Positions 1 through 7,635 of a DNA stretch of 64,000 nucleotides are shown here, piece by piece (the first letter of the stretch is position 1; every line of letters begins with the position of its first letter). Under the pieces are notes generated by a model. It saw only the letters and a program-made list of their open reading frames with translations, did no database searches and had not been told where the DNA came from. Made by a program: the position numbers and the translations under genes. Where the stretch lies: positions 1-64,000 of the forward strand of contig CBCXVT010000029.1 of assembly GCA_965178635.1 (NCBI GenBank), written 5' to 3'. Origin of the DNA: GCA-2733415 sp965178635 (lineage in GTDB: Bacteria > Bacteroidota > Bacteroidia > Flavobacteriales > Flavobacteriaceae).

Positions 1-114
1 TTTTGCTTCAGCTACAGAATGTAACATGATATTTACTGTAATATTCTGCTTTTCCAACAACCTATTAAGTCTACGTGCTGCAGGCTTTTCGTCTTCAATA
101 ATTATAACATTCAT
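1..114 (-). CDS. LytTR-family response regulator, N-terminal fragment
   Basis: Only the first 38 codons lie inside the window; the gene runs off the left edge. The translation begins MNVIIIEDEKPAARRLNRLL, which is the start of a receiver (REC) domain: a hydrophobic beta-1 strand, the acidic pair ED that helps bind magnesium, then helix 1 with the AARRL pattern typical of AlgR/LytR-type regulators. The phospho-acceptor Asp and the LytTR DNA-binding domain would be outside the window. It is the last gene of a minus-strand run that starts with a LytS-type kinase and two 2TM proteins, so it is very probably the cognate regulator of that kinase. The family assignment is inferred from this short N-terminus plus context. 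Confidence 0.8.
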   Translation of the reverse strand, partial: MNVIIIEDEKPAARRLNRLLEKQNITVNIMLHSVAEAK

Positions 115-127
115 CTGTATTTAACCT

Positions 128-469
128 TTACAAGTTATTATTCCATTTATCCTCTTGAGCTTTCTCTTTTTCAATAAACTCATCTAGCTTTCTTTGCTCC
201 CAGTCTTTACTAAATATATAGTCTTTACCAAAAACTCCGTAGAAATGAAAAAATACGCCTATACCCCAAAACAACCATAATGCAAATGTTCCAAAATCAA
301 AAAATGCCTCGCTAAAGCTTTCGCCGTTATTCATATTTCTGATCACCTTATTACTACTTATAAATGTATTCACAATAAAGTAGGCAGCAAAATGTCCGTA
401 AAATCCTTTTATATTATCTACCCTCTTTTTAGCGCGTTCATAACGTTCTTGTTGTGTATAATCTTCCAT
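128..469 (-). CDS. 2TM domain membrane protein
   Basis: A small (about 113 aa) inner-membrane protein of the 2TM-domain family, whose molecular role is unknown. The N-terminus carries the family signature RAKKRVDNIKGFYGH, followed by two hydrophobic helices and a conserved FHFYGVFGKD-WEQRKLDEFI tail. The frame is open up to 481, but I prefer the ATG at 469 (MEDYTQQ), because family members start just before this charged helix and because the longer frame overlaps the previous gene. It lies between another 2TM gene and the LytTR regulator, all on the minus strand with almost no spacing, so it is probably co-transcribed with the sensor system and may modulate it. Confidence 0.85.
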   Translation of the reverse strand: MEDYTQQERYERAKKRVDNIKGFYGHFAAYFIVNTFISSNKVIRNMNNGESFSEAFFDFGTFALWLFWGIGVFFHFYGVFGKDYIFSKDWEQRKLDEFIEKEKAQEDKWNNNL

Positions 470-471
470 AA

Positions 472-789
472 CTACTCCCATTTATGATTATTTGACTCTT
501 CTTCTTTTAAGAATTGCTTCATTTTTTTTGCTTCCCAATCTGCACCGAAAAATAAATCTCTACCAAACACCCCAAAGGCATGAATAGCCAAACCTATCCC
601 CCAACCTATAGCAGTAGAAAATGTTCCTAGATTAACAAACTCTGATTTATTCGTATATGCACTATATATTATCAATAATAAAACAATATTTACAACAACA
701 TATACAAAAGCATGAATGTAAAACCCTTTTATGTTTTCTACTTTTTTCTTTGCTCTAAAATAACGATCTTCTTCTTTATACTTTTCCAT
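472..789 (-). CDS. 2TM domain membrane protein
   Basis: A second 2TM-domain protein of about 105 aa, paralogous to its neighbours. It shows the same RAKKKVENIKGFYIH entry motif, two membrane helices, then HAFGVFGRD and WEAKKMKQFL. I chose the ATG at 789 (MEKYKEEDR). The open frame begins at 819 inside the stop region of the upstream kinase gene, and the extra residues are a lysine run coded by an A-tract. This is the middle copy of three 2TM modules in a row, the first being fused to the kinase, which suggests local duplication. Function is unknown; a role in assembling or tuning the membrane kinase is an inference from position. Confidence 0.85.
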   Translation of the reverse strand: MEKYKEEDRYFRAKKKVENIKGFYIHAFVYVVVNIVLLLIIYSAYTNKSEFVNLGTFSTAIGWGIGLAIHAFGVFGRDLFFGADWEAKKMKQFLKEEESNNHKWE

Positions 790-809
790 AATAATTTTCT
801 TTTTTTTTA

Positions 810-2156
810 TTACTCCCAACGGTTTCTTTTTGTTTCTTCTTCCTGCATAAATTCTTGCATTTTTCTATCTTCCCAAGCTCTCCCAAAATACTTGTCTTTT
901 CCGAACACATGATATGCCTGAAATGCTATTCCTAAACCCCAACCTAACATTGGATAAACAAACCATTTGTGTTCATGCCAACTTGTTAAGTAATTGATTG
1001 TAATTAAAAATGGGATGACAAGACAATAAGCGATAGCACTCCAATAGAAGCCTTTTAAATCTTCTAGTCGTTTTCTTGCGTTTGCATAATTGATGTTTGA
1101 GTCAGTTGATTTCATGATTGATGATTTTTTTGTTAATAATGGTAATTCTACTTTGAATTCGCTTTTTGATTGATTGATTGATATATTTCTTGTTGATAAA
1201 ATTTGATAACGCTCCTTGATATTTAACAGCCCAATGCCACTTGATTTTTTAAGTGACGATTTTACCTGTAAATTATTGACTACATATAATACATTTTCAC
1301 CTTCCTGAATACTTATTTGTAAAGGTTGTAGCTCGCTAACAATATTATGCTTTACACAGTTTTCTAATAAAATTTGCAAAGACAGTGGTACAATTTTCGC
1401 TTCTGGGTTTATAACGCTTTCAGGAATACTACAATTTATAGCATCTTCAAACCGCATTTTTAATAACAATATGTATGTTTTTGCAAATTGTAATTCTTCA
1501 TCTAAAGACACTAAGTCTTTATCTTTCTGTTCTAAAACATAACGGTATACTTTTGATAGTGATGTTGTAAACTTATGAGCTTTATCTTGATCCTCTTCTA
1601 TTAATGAGGTTAGAACATTTAAACTATTGAATAAAAAGTGAGGGTCTAACTGACTTTTTAAACTTTCATATTTAGCATTTGCAGTTCCGGCAATGATTTT
1701 TTGCTCTTTAATTTTCTTCTCTTGTAATGCTTTGTAAAAATAAAAGGCATTGAAAAATAAAATTCCTACTACCGCAATTATAAATGGTATGATATAATAG
1801 CTAACCTTTTCTGTAGTAAAAAACTCAACTAATGATACACCTTTTACAGCTAATTCTTCTATAACACGTAATAAAAATATTGCAAACATTGTCAGCACTA
1901 TTGATGCTACTATACTACTGTAAATTCTTTTTTTAGTGAAGTTATTTTTACCAAACTTATTATCTAACCACATAAACAAAAAAGCGTTTACACCATATAA
2001 AACCAATGCGTATAACATGTAAAACAAAAACTTGATAAGTAAGTTAGAGTTGAATTCAATGGCATTTCCTAATATCAATCCGATAACCATCATCACTAGG
2101 AAGATGATTAATCCGAACAAAAGAGCTATTTTAATATGTTTAATAATTTTATTCAT
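810..2156 (-). CDS. LytS-type sensor histidine kinase fused to a 2TM domain
   Basis: A membrane histidine kinase of the His_kinase/LytS family (448 aa). Residues 1-145 hold about four membrane helices. The kinase core follows, with the dimerisation/phospho-acceptor motif SQLDPHFLFNSLN (His173), the N-box LLENCVKHN (264-272) and the glycine box SGIGLLNIKERY (306-317). Residues from about 348 form a complete 2TM domain (NARKRLEDLKGFYW, then HVFGKD-WEDRKMQEFM). The join falls at an internal Met (MKSTDSN) just after the usual kinase end VELPLL, so a separate 2TM gene seems to have been fused by loss of a stop codon. It is first in the minus-strand run kinase, 2TM, 2TM, LytTR regulator. It probably senses an envelope signal and phosphorylates the regulator; the signal is unknown. 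Confidence 0.9.
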   Translation of the reverse strand: MNKIIKHIKIALLFGLIIFLVMMVIGLILGNAIEFNSNLLIKFLFYMLYALVLYGVNAFLFMWLDNKFGKNNFTKKRIYSSIVASIVLTMFAIFLLRVIEELAVKGVSLVEFFTTEKVSYYIIPFIIAVVGILFFNAFYFYKALQEKKIKEQKIIAGTANAKYESLKSQLDPHFLFNSLNVLTSLIEEDQDKAHKFTTSLSKVYRYVLEQKDKDLVSLDEELQFAKTYILLLKMRFEDAINCSIPESVINPEAKIVPLSLQILLENCVKHNIVSELQPLQISIQEGENVLYVVNNLQVKSSLKKSSGIGLLNIKERYQILSTRNISINQSKSEFKVELPLLTKKSSIMKSTDSNINYANARKRLEDLKGFYWSAIAYCLVIPFLITINYLTSWHEHKWFVYPMLGWGLGIAFQAYHVFGKDKYFGRAWEDRKMQEFMQEEETKRNRWE

Positions 2157-2327
2157 AAGTAATATATTTATTGTACAAAGGTCAGTGAATTGTATCTTTA
2201 AAAAAAAGTTTAGATACCGAACTGTACATAAACAGTTCTGAATTGTAAATTTATCGTTTATATTCTATTTAAGACTGTAACATAATTAGTCTTTTACAGA
2301 CTTACTTAATACAACTAAAAGAACTTA

Positions 2328-2822
2328 GTGAAAAAAGAACTCGAACATAGTTTTGTAACGCAACTTGAGCAGCACCAAAACATCATTCATAAAGTATGCA
2401 GGTTATATACTAATAACCAGGATGCTCACAATGACTTGTTTCAGGAAGTCACTATACAATTATGGCGAGCTTTCCCTAAGTTTAGAGGTGATGCAAAATT
2501 TAGCACTTGGATGTATAGAGTTGCACTTAATACTGCTATTACTTTATACCGAAAATCTAAACGACGTGTTCAGACAAATGATATTGCCGATTTTCATTTC
2601 AAAATTCAGGCAGATGAATATGATGACACTGAAGAGGAACAGTTAAAATTAATGTACAGCGCCATAAAGCAATTATCAGACATCGAAAAGGCACTTATTT
2701 TCTTGTATTTAGAAGATAAAAGTTACAGAGAAATTGCAGAAACTATGGGGATTAGCGAAGTAAATGCACGAGTAAAAATGAACCGTGCTAAAGGAAAATT
2801 AAAAAAAATACTAAGTCCATAA
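2328..2822 (+). CDS. ECF-type RNA polymerase sigma factor
   Basis: A 164-aa sigma-70 family factor of the ECF type. Region 2 is clear (FQEVTIQLWRAFPKFRGDAK then FSTWMYRVALNTAI), and region 4 contains the helix-turn-helix YREIAETMGISEVNARVKMNRAKGKLK near the C-terminus. It would direct RNA polymerase to a small regulon, usually under control of a membrane-bound partner. The start appears to be GTG at 2328, because no ATG precedes region 2 at a sensible distance. The next gene begins 2 nt after its stop and encodes a four-helix membrane protein, so the two form an operon. It is divergent from the sensor-kinase gene, with about 170 bp between them. Confidence 0.92.
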   Translation: MKKELEHSFVTQLEQHQNIIHKVCRLYTNNQDAHNDLFQEVTIQLWRAFPKFRGDAKFSTWMYRVALNTAITLYRKSKRRVQTNDIADFHFKIQADEYDDTEEEQLKLMYSAIKQLSDIEKALIFLYLEDKSYREIAETMGISEVNARVKMNRAKGKLKKILSP

Positions 2823-2824
2823 TT

Positions 2825-3442
2825 ATGAAAGAATTAGACTTACTTAAAAAAGACTGGAATAAAGAACAACACCCAAAAGTGTCTTCTGAGGCCATCTATA
2901 AAATGATTTTAAAAAAATCATCATCTGCTGTAAAATGGATTTTCATTATCAGTATAATAGAATTTGCATTGGGTTTAATTTCTGGGATTGTTTATCACCC
3001 TGAAGTAAACTCTGAGTATAAAATGCCTTGGATTTACGGTTGGCCAACAACAATTTTTGTAACAACGATAGCTTTATATTTTATAATTGTTTTCTACAAA
3101 AACCACAAAACTATTAACACAACAAATAGCGTTAAAGAACTTTTAGAGAGTATCATTAAAACACGTAAAACTGTTAAACAGTATGTTATTATCAACTTAA
3201 GCTATATGGCTGTTTTAACTGCTTGTGTTTTATCAAATACCTTAACCACACCATCAAATATTACAGGAGAAATTATTTTTCAACTTAACTCACTAAAAGA
3301 CTATGCCATTTTGGGGTTAGTTATTTTTATTGCAACTACGCTTATTATAGGTTTCTGTATGGTTATTTATTTTTTATTGTATGGTTTACTCATGAGAAAA
3401 CTTAATAAAAACTACACCGAATTAAAACGCTTAGATTTATAA
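2825..3442 (+). CDS. Membrane protein paired with ECF sigma factor (possible anti-sigma)
   Basis: A 205-aa protein with a short charged cytoplasmic N-terminus (MKELDLLKKDWNKEQHPKVS) and about four hydrophobic segments. I do not recognise a named domain. The N-terminal motif LLKKDW followed by membrane helices is common in Bacteroidota proteins encoded directly after ECF sigma factors. Together with the 2-nt spacing, this makes an anti-sigma or sensor role likely, though unproven. Transcription ends at the strong palindromic terminator that begins at the stop codon. No zinc-binding anti-sigma motif (HxxxCxxC) is visible, so if it is an anti-sigma factor it is not of the ZAS type. Confidence 0.75.
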   Translation: MKELDLLKKDWNKEQHPKVSSEAIYKMILKKSSSAVKWIFIISIIEFALGLISGIVYHPEVNSEYKMPWIYGWPTTIFVTTIALYFIIVFYKNHKTINTTNSVKELLESIIKTRKTVKQYVIINLSYMAVLTACVLSNTLTTPSNITGEIIFQLNSLKDYAILGLVIFIATTLIIGFCMVIYFLLYGLLMRKLNKNYTELKRLDL

Positions 3443-3481
3443 CTAAAAAAGGAACACTTGTCAAGTGTTCCTTTTTTAGTT
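3441..3481. terminator. Bidirectional intrinsic terminator
   Basis: A perfect 19-bp inverted repeat (arms 3441-3459 and 3463-3481, loop GTC), with an A-run on the left and a T-run on the right. It sits between the convergent membrane-protein gene and acyltransferase gene and can stop transcription from both sides. Confidence 0.92.
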
Positions 3482-3499
3482 ATAAGTTACAAAGTATGT

Positions 3500-4303
3500 T
3501 TAATACTCCCATGTTCTCATTTTATTCAATTCTTCCATTTCGTTTAAATTTTCTTGAGGAATAACTTTTAAAAATGATTCATGTTGTTCAATTGCATATT
3601 CAATTTGAGTTACTATATCATCAACAGAGTCGTTTTCATAATCAATTTCTAACGGTTCTTTAATTATAAATGATTGTAGGATTCCTTTTTTCTTTAAGCG
3701 CAAACCTTTCTTATCAAAAGATCGTCTAAAACCGTCAATTACAATTGGTACTACAATTGGTTTATTCTGCTTAATGATGTGAGCAGTACCTCTTCTAATG
3801 GGTTTAAATGGTGTCGTTGTCCCTTGCGGAAATGTTATTAACCAACCGTCATCTAAAGCTTTTCCTATTTTAGTGACATCACTCATCTTTACTTGTCTAT
3901 TAACATCTTGCCCTTTACTTCTCCATGTTCGATCAATGCTAACGGCTCCTACATAAGCTAAAATTTTTGGCAAAAACCCAGCTTTCATAGTTTCTTTTGC
4001 AGCCACATAATAGATATTTAATTTTGGCTGCCATAAATACCCAATATTTTTAATAGAATCTACTCTGCCACTCAAACTAGCGTTAAACACATGAAACATC
4101 GCGGTAACATCAGCAAAATATGTTTGATGGTTAGACACAAACAACACGTTCCTATCTGGTAATTCTTTGATTATTTCCGAGCCTTCAATCTGTAGTTCAT
4201 TAAATCCTCTAAAGCGCCTATGGGATAATACTCCAACAAAACGAATTAGAAATTTTTTTATGAATAATATATGCCCGAAAGGATTTTTTTTAAATAACCC
4301 CAT
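3500..4303 (-). CDS. 1-acyl-glycerol-3-phosphate acyltransferase-like (PlsC family)
   Basis: A 267-aa membrane-associated acyltransferase that probably transfers an acyl chain in phospholipid or lipid A/ornithine-lipid synthesis. It has the PlsC/LPLAT blocks: VSNHQTYFADV (motif I), a middle arginine block SIDRTWRSKG, FPQGTTTPFKPIRRGT (motif III) and IVVPIVIDG (motif IV). Two departures from the classic enzyme are visible. The His-to-Asp spacing in motif I is five residues rather than four, and motif III reads QGT instead of EGT. A flavobacterial subfamily may normally look like this, so I would not call it inactive. The gene stands alone, convergent with the sigma-factor operon. Confidence 0.82.
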   Translation of the reverse strand: MGLFKKNPFGHILFIKKFLIRFVGVLSHRRFRGFNELQIEGSEIIKELPDRNVLFVSNHQTYFADVTAMFHVFNASLSGRVDSIKNIGYLWQPKLNIYYVAAKETMKAGFLPKILAYVGAVSIDRTWRSKGQDVNRQVKMSDVTKIGKALDDGWLITFPQGTTTPFKPIRRGTAHIIKQNKPIVVPIVIDGFRRSFDKKGLRLKKKGILQSFIIKEPLEIDYENDSVDDIVTQIEYAIEQHESFLKVIPQENLNEMEELNKMRTWEY

Positions 4304-4342
4304 TAATTTTTTTGATTTTTTAGAAAGGCAAATGTAAAGAAA

Positions 4343-4987
4343 TTAATAGCTAACTGACAACAATAAATCTTTTATCTCACTTAACATCATTGCAGTGGCA
4401 CCCCAGATAACTTCGTCTTGAAACTTAAAAACCGGAACTTCTAAATTTGTAGCATATGATGTTGTTATCCTTTTAGTAGAAATAAAATCGTCTGAAAGCA
4501 CTTGTTTTAAAGGTATTTCTATAATGCGTTCTACTTCTTTTTCTTCTAAAATATATTGTGGCTTTTGATATACCAATCCTAAAAACGGAGTTACCAAAAA
4601 ATTACTTGGCGGAATATATACGTTTGTTAACTCTTTTAAAACTGTTATGCTTTTAGCTGCCACACCTATCTCTTCATGAGTTTCTCTTAAAGCAGCTACT
4701 TCTAAACTACCATCTTCTTTCTCTATTTTCCCACCAGGAAATCCAATTTGATTTGAATGTACACCTTGGTACGATTTGCGCAATATAAATACCATTTGTA
4801 TTTCATTACATTCATCAGGAAACAACAAAGCTAATACAGCAGCCTGTCTTGGGTTTCTTTCTTCTATATTTATTGACTTCCCTAATTTCTTTCTGATTTC
4901 TGGAGCCAATTTAAATTGTGCGTCTATTCCTGGTAATGCTATTTTTTCTATTTTTGGAACTAATTCCTCAAAGTGTGTTAAGGTCAT
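4343..4987 (-). CDS. CoA pyrophosphatase, NUDIX hydrolase
   Basis: A NUDIX hydrolase of the CoA-pyrophosphatase group (about 214 aa), which cleaves CoA to phosphopantetheine and 3',5'-ADP. The NUDIX box is intact (GGKIEKEDGSLEVAALRE then THEEIGV). The CoA-specific motif just before it (FILRKSYQGVHSNQIGFPGG) separates this group from other NUDIX enzymes. The open frame extends 61 codons further upstream, but those residues are the antisense of the cyclophilin gene and fit no NUDIX protein. I therefore place the start at the ATG at 4987 (MTLTHFEEL). Its start codon overlaps the start of the divergent cyclophilin gene, an unusual arrangement. Confidence 0.9.
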   Translation of the reverse strand: MTLTHFEELVPKIEKIALPGIDAQFKLAPEIRKKLGKSINIEERNPRQAAVLALLFPDECNEIQMVFILRKSYQGVHSNQIGFPGGKIEKEDGSLEVAALRETHEEIGVAAKSITVLKELTNVYIPPSNFLVTPFLGLVYQKPQYILEEKEVERIIEIPLKQVLSDDFISTKRITTSYATNLEVPVFKFQDEVIWGATAMMLSEIKDLLLSVSY

Positions 4988-5672
4988 GATGAAAATGAGA
5001 CTTCTTATTATATGTTTTGCAATGATACAAATGAATTGCCAAGATAAGCAAACTCCACAACACAAAGTAACAGAAACAAAAACTATCAGGCCTAAAGAAA
5101 AAAAGGAGAAAATTATCCCTGAAGAACAACCACTAATCACACAATCTACAGCAGTAGAATTTTTAACCACTTATGGTAAAAAGCACAAAGAGGAAAATGT
5201 AATTATAACTACTCGCTTTGGCGATATTCACATTCACTTATATAAAGACACCCCTTTACACAGAGCAAATTTTATTCTTTTAATCAAAGAAGGTTATTTC
5301 AATACCAGCTGTTTTCATAGAGTTGTTGAAGATTTTATTATACAAGCAGGACAGTCCGATAAAAATAGTACACGAGTTTTACGTGATAAAATTGGAAATT
5401 ATAAAATACCTCCTGAATTTAGATCATATAAACATCATAAAGGCGCATTATCCTCTGCTAGAAGATGGAATAATAATCCAAAGAAGTTATCTGATGCTTA
5501 TGAGTTTTTTATTGTTCATAAGGAAAAAGGATTACATCACTTAGATAATGAACACACAGTTTTCGGTCAAGTAACTAAAGGCATCGATATTGTTGATGAA
5601 ATAGCTAAAGTAGCCATAGATAAAGGGGAATGGCCACTTAAAAACGTAGATTTAGTTGTTCAACTAAAGTAA
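4986..5672 (+). CDS. Cyclophilin-type peptidyl-prolyl isomerase, lipoprotein
   Basis: A cyclophilin-type peptidyl-prolyl cis-trans isomerase (about 228 aa) that helps proteins fold in the periplasm. The N-terminus has a lipoprotein-like signal (MRLLIICFAMIQMNCQ) with Cys as probable lipid anchor, then a lysine-rich linker. The cyclophilin fold follows from about residue 65 (TTRFGDIHIHLYKDTPLHRANF, FHRVVEDFIIQAGQ, FFIVHKEKGLHHLDNEHTVF, GQVTKGIDIVDEIA). The catalytic Arg (FHRV) is present. The starts ATG 4986, 4989 and 4995 are all possible; the last gives the best signal peptide. It is head-to-head with the NUDIX gene, with essentially zero spacing. Confidence 0.87.
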   Translation: MMKMRLLIICFAMIQMNCQDKQTPQHKVTETKTIRPKEKKEKIIPEEQPLITQSTAVEFLTTYGKKHKEENVIITTRFGDIHIHLYKDTPLHRANFILLIKEGYFNTSCFHRVVEDFIIQAGQSDKNSTRVLRDKIGNYKIPPEFRSYKHHKGALSSARRWNNNPKKLSDAYEFFIVHKEKGLHHLDNEHTVFGQVTKGIDIVDEIAKVAIDKGEWPLKNVDLVVQLK

Positions 5673-5738
5673 ACCTCACTAACATTAGGGATATAAAAAT
5701 ACCATATTATGAGTATTTTACAATGCGTATAAATGTTG

Positions 5739-5824
5739 TAATTTTGATATAGTCACAGGACACACCTGTGATAAGTAAGTTTTTTTGGGGTAAGAATCTC
5801 TGTGTAAAAGCAGAGATTTTTTAG
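5739..5824 (+). ncRNA. Candidate small RNA with own promoter and terminator
   Basis: This lies between the cyclophilin gene and the DUF2141 gene. TAATTTTG (5739-5746) matches the Bacteroidota -7 element TAnnTTTG exactly, although the -33 element is weak. It is followed by a 7-bp hairpin (TCACAGG 5753-5759 with CCTGTGA 5765-5771), an AU/G-rich linker, and a terminator-like hairpin (AATCTCTG 5795-5802 with CAGAGATT 5811-5818) ending in a T-run. No open frame fits inside. The layout of promoter, helix, linker and terminator suggests a stand-alone transcript of about 75 nt. I could not match it to a known RNA family. Confidence 0.45.
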
Positions 5825-5929
5825 TTTACAACTCAACCATAATATTCTACAGTTCAGTAAAGCTTATTTCTATACTTCGCATTCTCTTCAGACATTTGTA
5901 TCAAATCAATCAGAAAAAAACATCTTATC

Positions 5930-6355
5930 ATGAAGACAATTATTTTAACAATCATTTTGGCAGTCAGTAATTTCATAAGTCAAGCTCAGCAACATGAAGG
6001 AATTAACATTACTGTGACTATTAACAATGTAAAAAATGATAACGGTTTTGTATTACTGGGTCTACATAATCAACAAACATTTATGAATAGAAGCGCTCCT
6101 GCATTGAATAAAAAAAAGACAACTATTACAGACGGAAAAATTACTGTAGCATTTCATAATGTTTTACCAGGTGAATATGCTGTAATGGCAATACATGATG
6201 AAAATGCAAACAATCAAATGGATTTCGAACCAAACGGCATGCCTAAAGAAGCTTACGGAATGACAAATAATAAAATGAGTTTCGGTCCTCCAGTATTTAG
6301 TGACGCAAAATTTACTGTTGCCGATAAAAATATAAACCTTGAAATTAGATTGTAA
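5930..6355 (+). CDS. DUF2141 domain secreted protein
   Basis: A 141-aa protein with a cleavable signal peptide (MKTIILTIILAVSNFISQAQ) and a single DUF2141 domain. Typical family features are visible: an N-terminal strand set ITVTINNVKNDNGFVLLGL, the turn LPGEYAVMAIHDENANNQMD, which is the family hallmark, then FEPNGMPKEAYGMTNN. These proteins are small periplasmic or extracellular beta-sandwiches of unknown function. The gene is monocistronic, with a 100-nt leader after the candidate small RNA, and is convergent with the channel gene on the other strand. Confidence 0.88.
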   Translation: MKTIILTIILAVSNFISQAQQHEGINITVTINNVKNDNGFVLLGLHNQQTFMNRSAPALNKKKTTITDGKITVAFHNVLPGEYAVMAIHDENANNQMDFEPNGMPKEAYGMTNNKMSFGPPVFSDAKFTVADKNINLEIRL

Positions 6356-6377
6356 TATTTAAAATGATAAGGTTGAA

Positions 6378-6989
6378 TTATTCTGCAGTTCTATAAAGTG
6401 TTGGCAAACTTAAATTGAACTTCACAGCTAAAATTCTAGTAATGATAATTATTAATGATGTTAACATATAATTAATCAGTAACGGCACATTAAAATAATT
6501 GAGTACTAAAAATATAACGCCTCCTAAAACACATGCTGTTGCATAAATTTCTTTTCTAAAAATAACAGGTATCTCATTACTTAATATATCTCTAATCACA
6601 CCACCAAAACTCGCAGTAATAGTTCCTAAAGCCAAACATATCATTGGGTGTAAATTAGCATCCATTCCTTTTTCAATTCCTATAATTGTAAATACTCCTA
6701 ATCCAATGGTATCAAACAGAAAAAGTGATGTTCTTAAATAACTTATTTTCTTTATAAATAATATTGACAAAACAACCGATAAAGCAATAATGTAAACATA
6801 TTTTATGTCAATCATCCATGCTACAGGTGTGTTCCCTATAAGTACATCTCGTAATGTACCTCCACCAACTGCAGTTACAAACGCGATGATAAACACACCA
6901 AACGGATCTAATTTTTTATGATATGCAGTAAGTACTCCTGATACTGCAAAACTAATAGTTCCTAAAACATCTAATACATCAAATAGCAT
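6378..6989 (-). CDS. Trimeric intracellular cation (TRIC) channel family protein, UPF0126
   Basis: A 203-aa inner-membrane protein with about seven helices, built as two homologous halves. Each half carries the glycine-rich hinge and RD motif: FVTAVGGGTLRDVLIG in the first and ITASFGGVIRDILSNE in the second. Prokaryotic members form homotrimeric K+/Na+ channels; the family was once annotated as UPF0126 or glycine-transporter repeat. The length is typical. The gene appears monocistronic, between a DUF2141 gene (convergent) and dps (same strand, about 70 bp away). Confidence 0.9.
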   Translation of the reverse strand: MLFDVLDVLGTISFAVSGVLTAYHKKLDPFGVFIIAFVTAVGGGTLRDVLIGNTPVAWMIDIKYVYIIALSVVLSILFIKKISYLRTSLFLFDTIGLGVFTIIGIEKGMDANLHPMICLALGTITASFGGVIRDILSNEIPVIFRKEIYATACVLGGVIFLVLNYFNVPLLINYMLTSLIIIITRILAVKFNLSLPTLYRTAE

Positions 6990-7057
6990 TGTCTATAGAA
7001 TTAAAATTCTAAACAAATATATTGATTGTGTGAATAACTGAATAATAGTTTAAACTA

Positions 7058-7528
7058 TTATTCAGTTAACCATGATTGCATCATCCATACTGTTTTTTCT
7101 TGCTCTGAAATGAAATCACTCATTAACCCGTTTGTTCCTTCATCTTGTGCATCATCAGATAACATTAAAATTGAGCGTTCTAACTGTAATAATGAACTTA
7201 ATGAAGCTATGATTAACCTTACAGATTCTTCATCATTTGTAATATTCTTACCAACTGCCACCTTACTCGTTTTTAAATAATCATCAAACGTATGCAATGG
7301 CTGTCCGCCAAGTGTCAATATACGTTCAGCAATTTCATCTACTTTAATTGTAGCATCAGTATATAACTCCTCAAACTTTACATGCAATTCAAAAAAACGT
7401 TTTCCTTTTATGTTCCAATGTATACCTCTTAAATTTTGATAATACGTTTGAAAGCTTGCTAGTAATACATTTAATTCTAAATTAATTTCATCAGTTTTTG
7501 AAGGGTTTAGTCCTAAAATAGTTATCAT
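7058..7528 (-). CDS. dps: Dps-family DNA protection / ferritin-like protein
   Basis: A 156-aa ferritin-like protein that forms dodecamers, oxidises Fe2+ with H2O2 and shields DNA. The ferroxidase residues of the Dps family are present at the subunit interface: HWNIKGKRFFELHVKFEELY and TDATIKVDEIAERI, followed by GGQPLHTFDDYL. The open frame continues six codons upstream from a TTG, but ATG at 7528 (MITILGLNP) is the natural start. It is divergent from the oxyR homologue, with about 107 bp between the starts, and carries its own TAnnTTTG promoter element there. Peroxide-dependent control by OxyR is therefore likely, from established knowledge of dps regulation. Confidence 0.92.
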   Translation of the reverse strand: MITILGLNPSKTDEINLELNVLLASFQTYYQNLRGIHWNIKGKRFFELHVKFEELYTDATIKVDEIAERILTLGGQPLHTFDDYLKTSKVAVGKNITNDEESVRLIIASLSSLLQLERSILMLSDDAQDEGTNGLMSDFISEQEKTVWMMQSWLTE

Positions 7529-7553
7529 AATAATTGTTGTTTTCAATTTTAAA

Positions 7554-7561
7554 CAAATGTA
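7554..7561 (-). promoter_or_regulatory. dps promoter, -7 element
   Basis: Read on the minus strand this is TACATTTG, an exact match to the Bacteroidota -7 element TAnnTTTG, about 26 nt upstream of the dps ATG. The -33 element is not clear, which would fit an activator-dependent (OxyR) promoter. The regulatory link is inferred. Confidence 0.5.
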
Positions 7562-7635
7562 ATATCTATTGAAATAAAAATAATCATAGTTTTTATTGAT
7601 TGTTTTTATATCTTTATCATCAGAATTTATATCTT

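Noticed and set aside
4988..5170. N-terminal 61-residue extension of the NUDIX protein
   Set aside because: It is the antisense of the cyclophilin signal and linker and does not resemble CoA pyrophosphatases.
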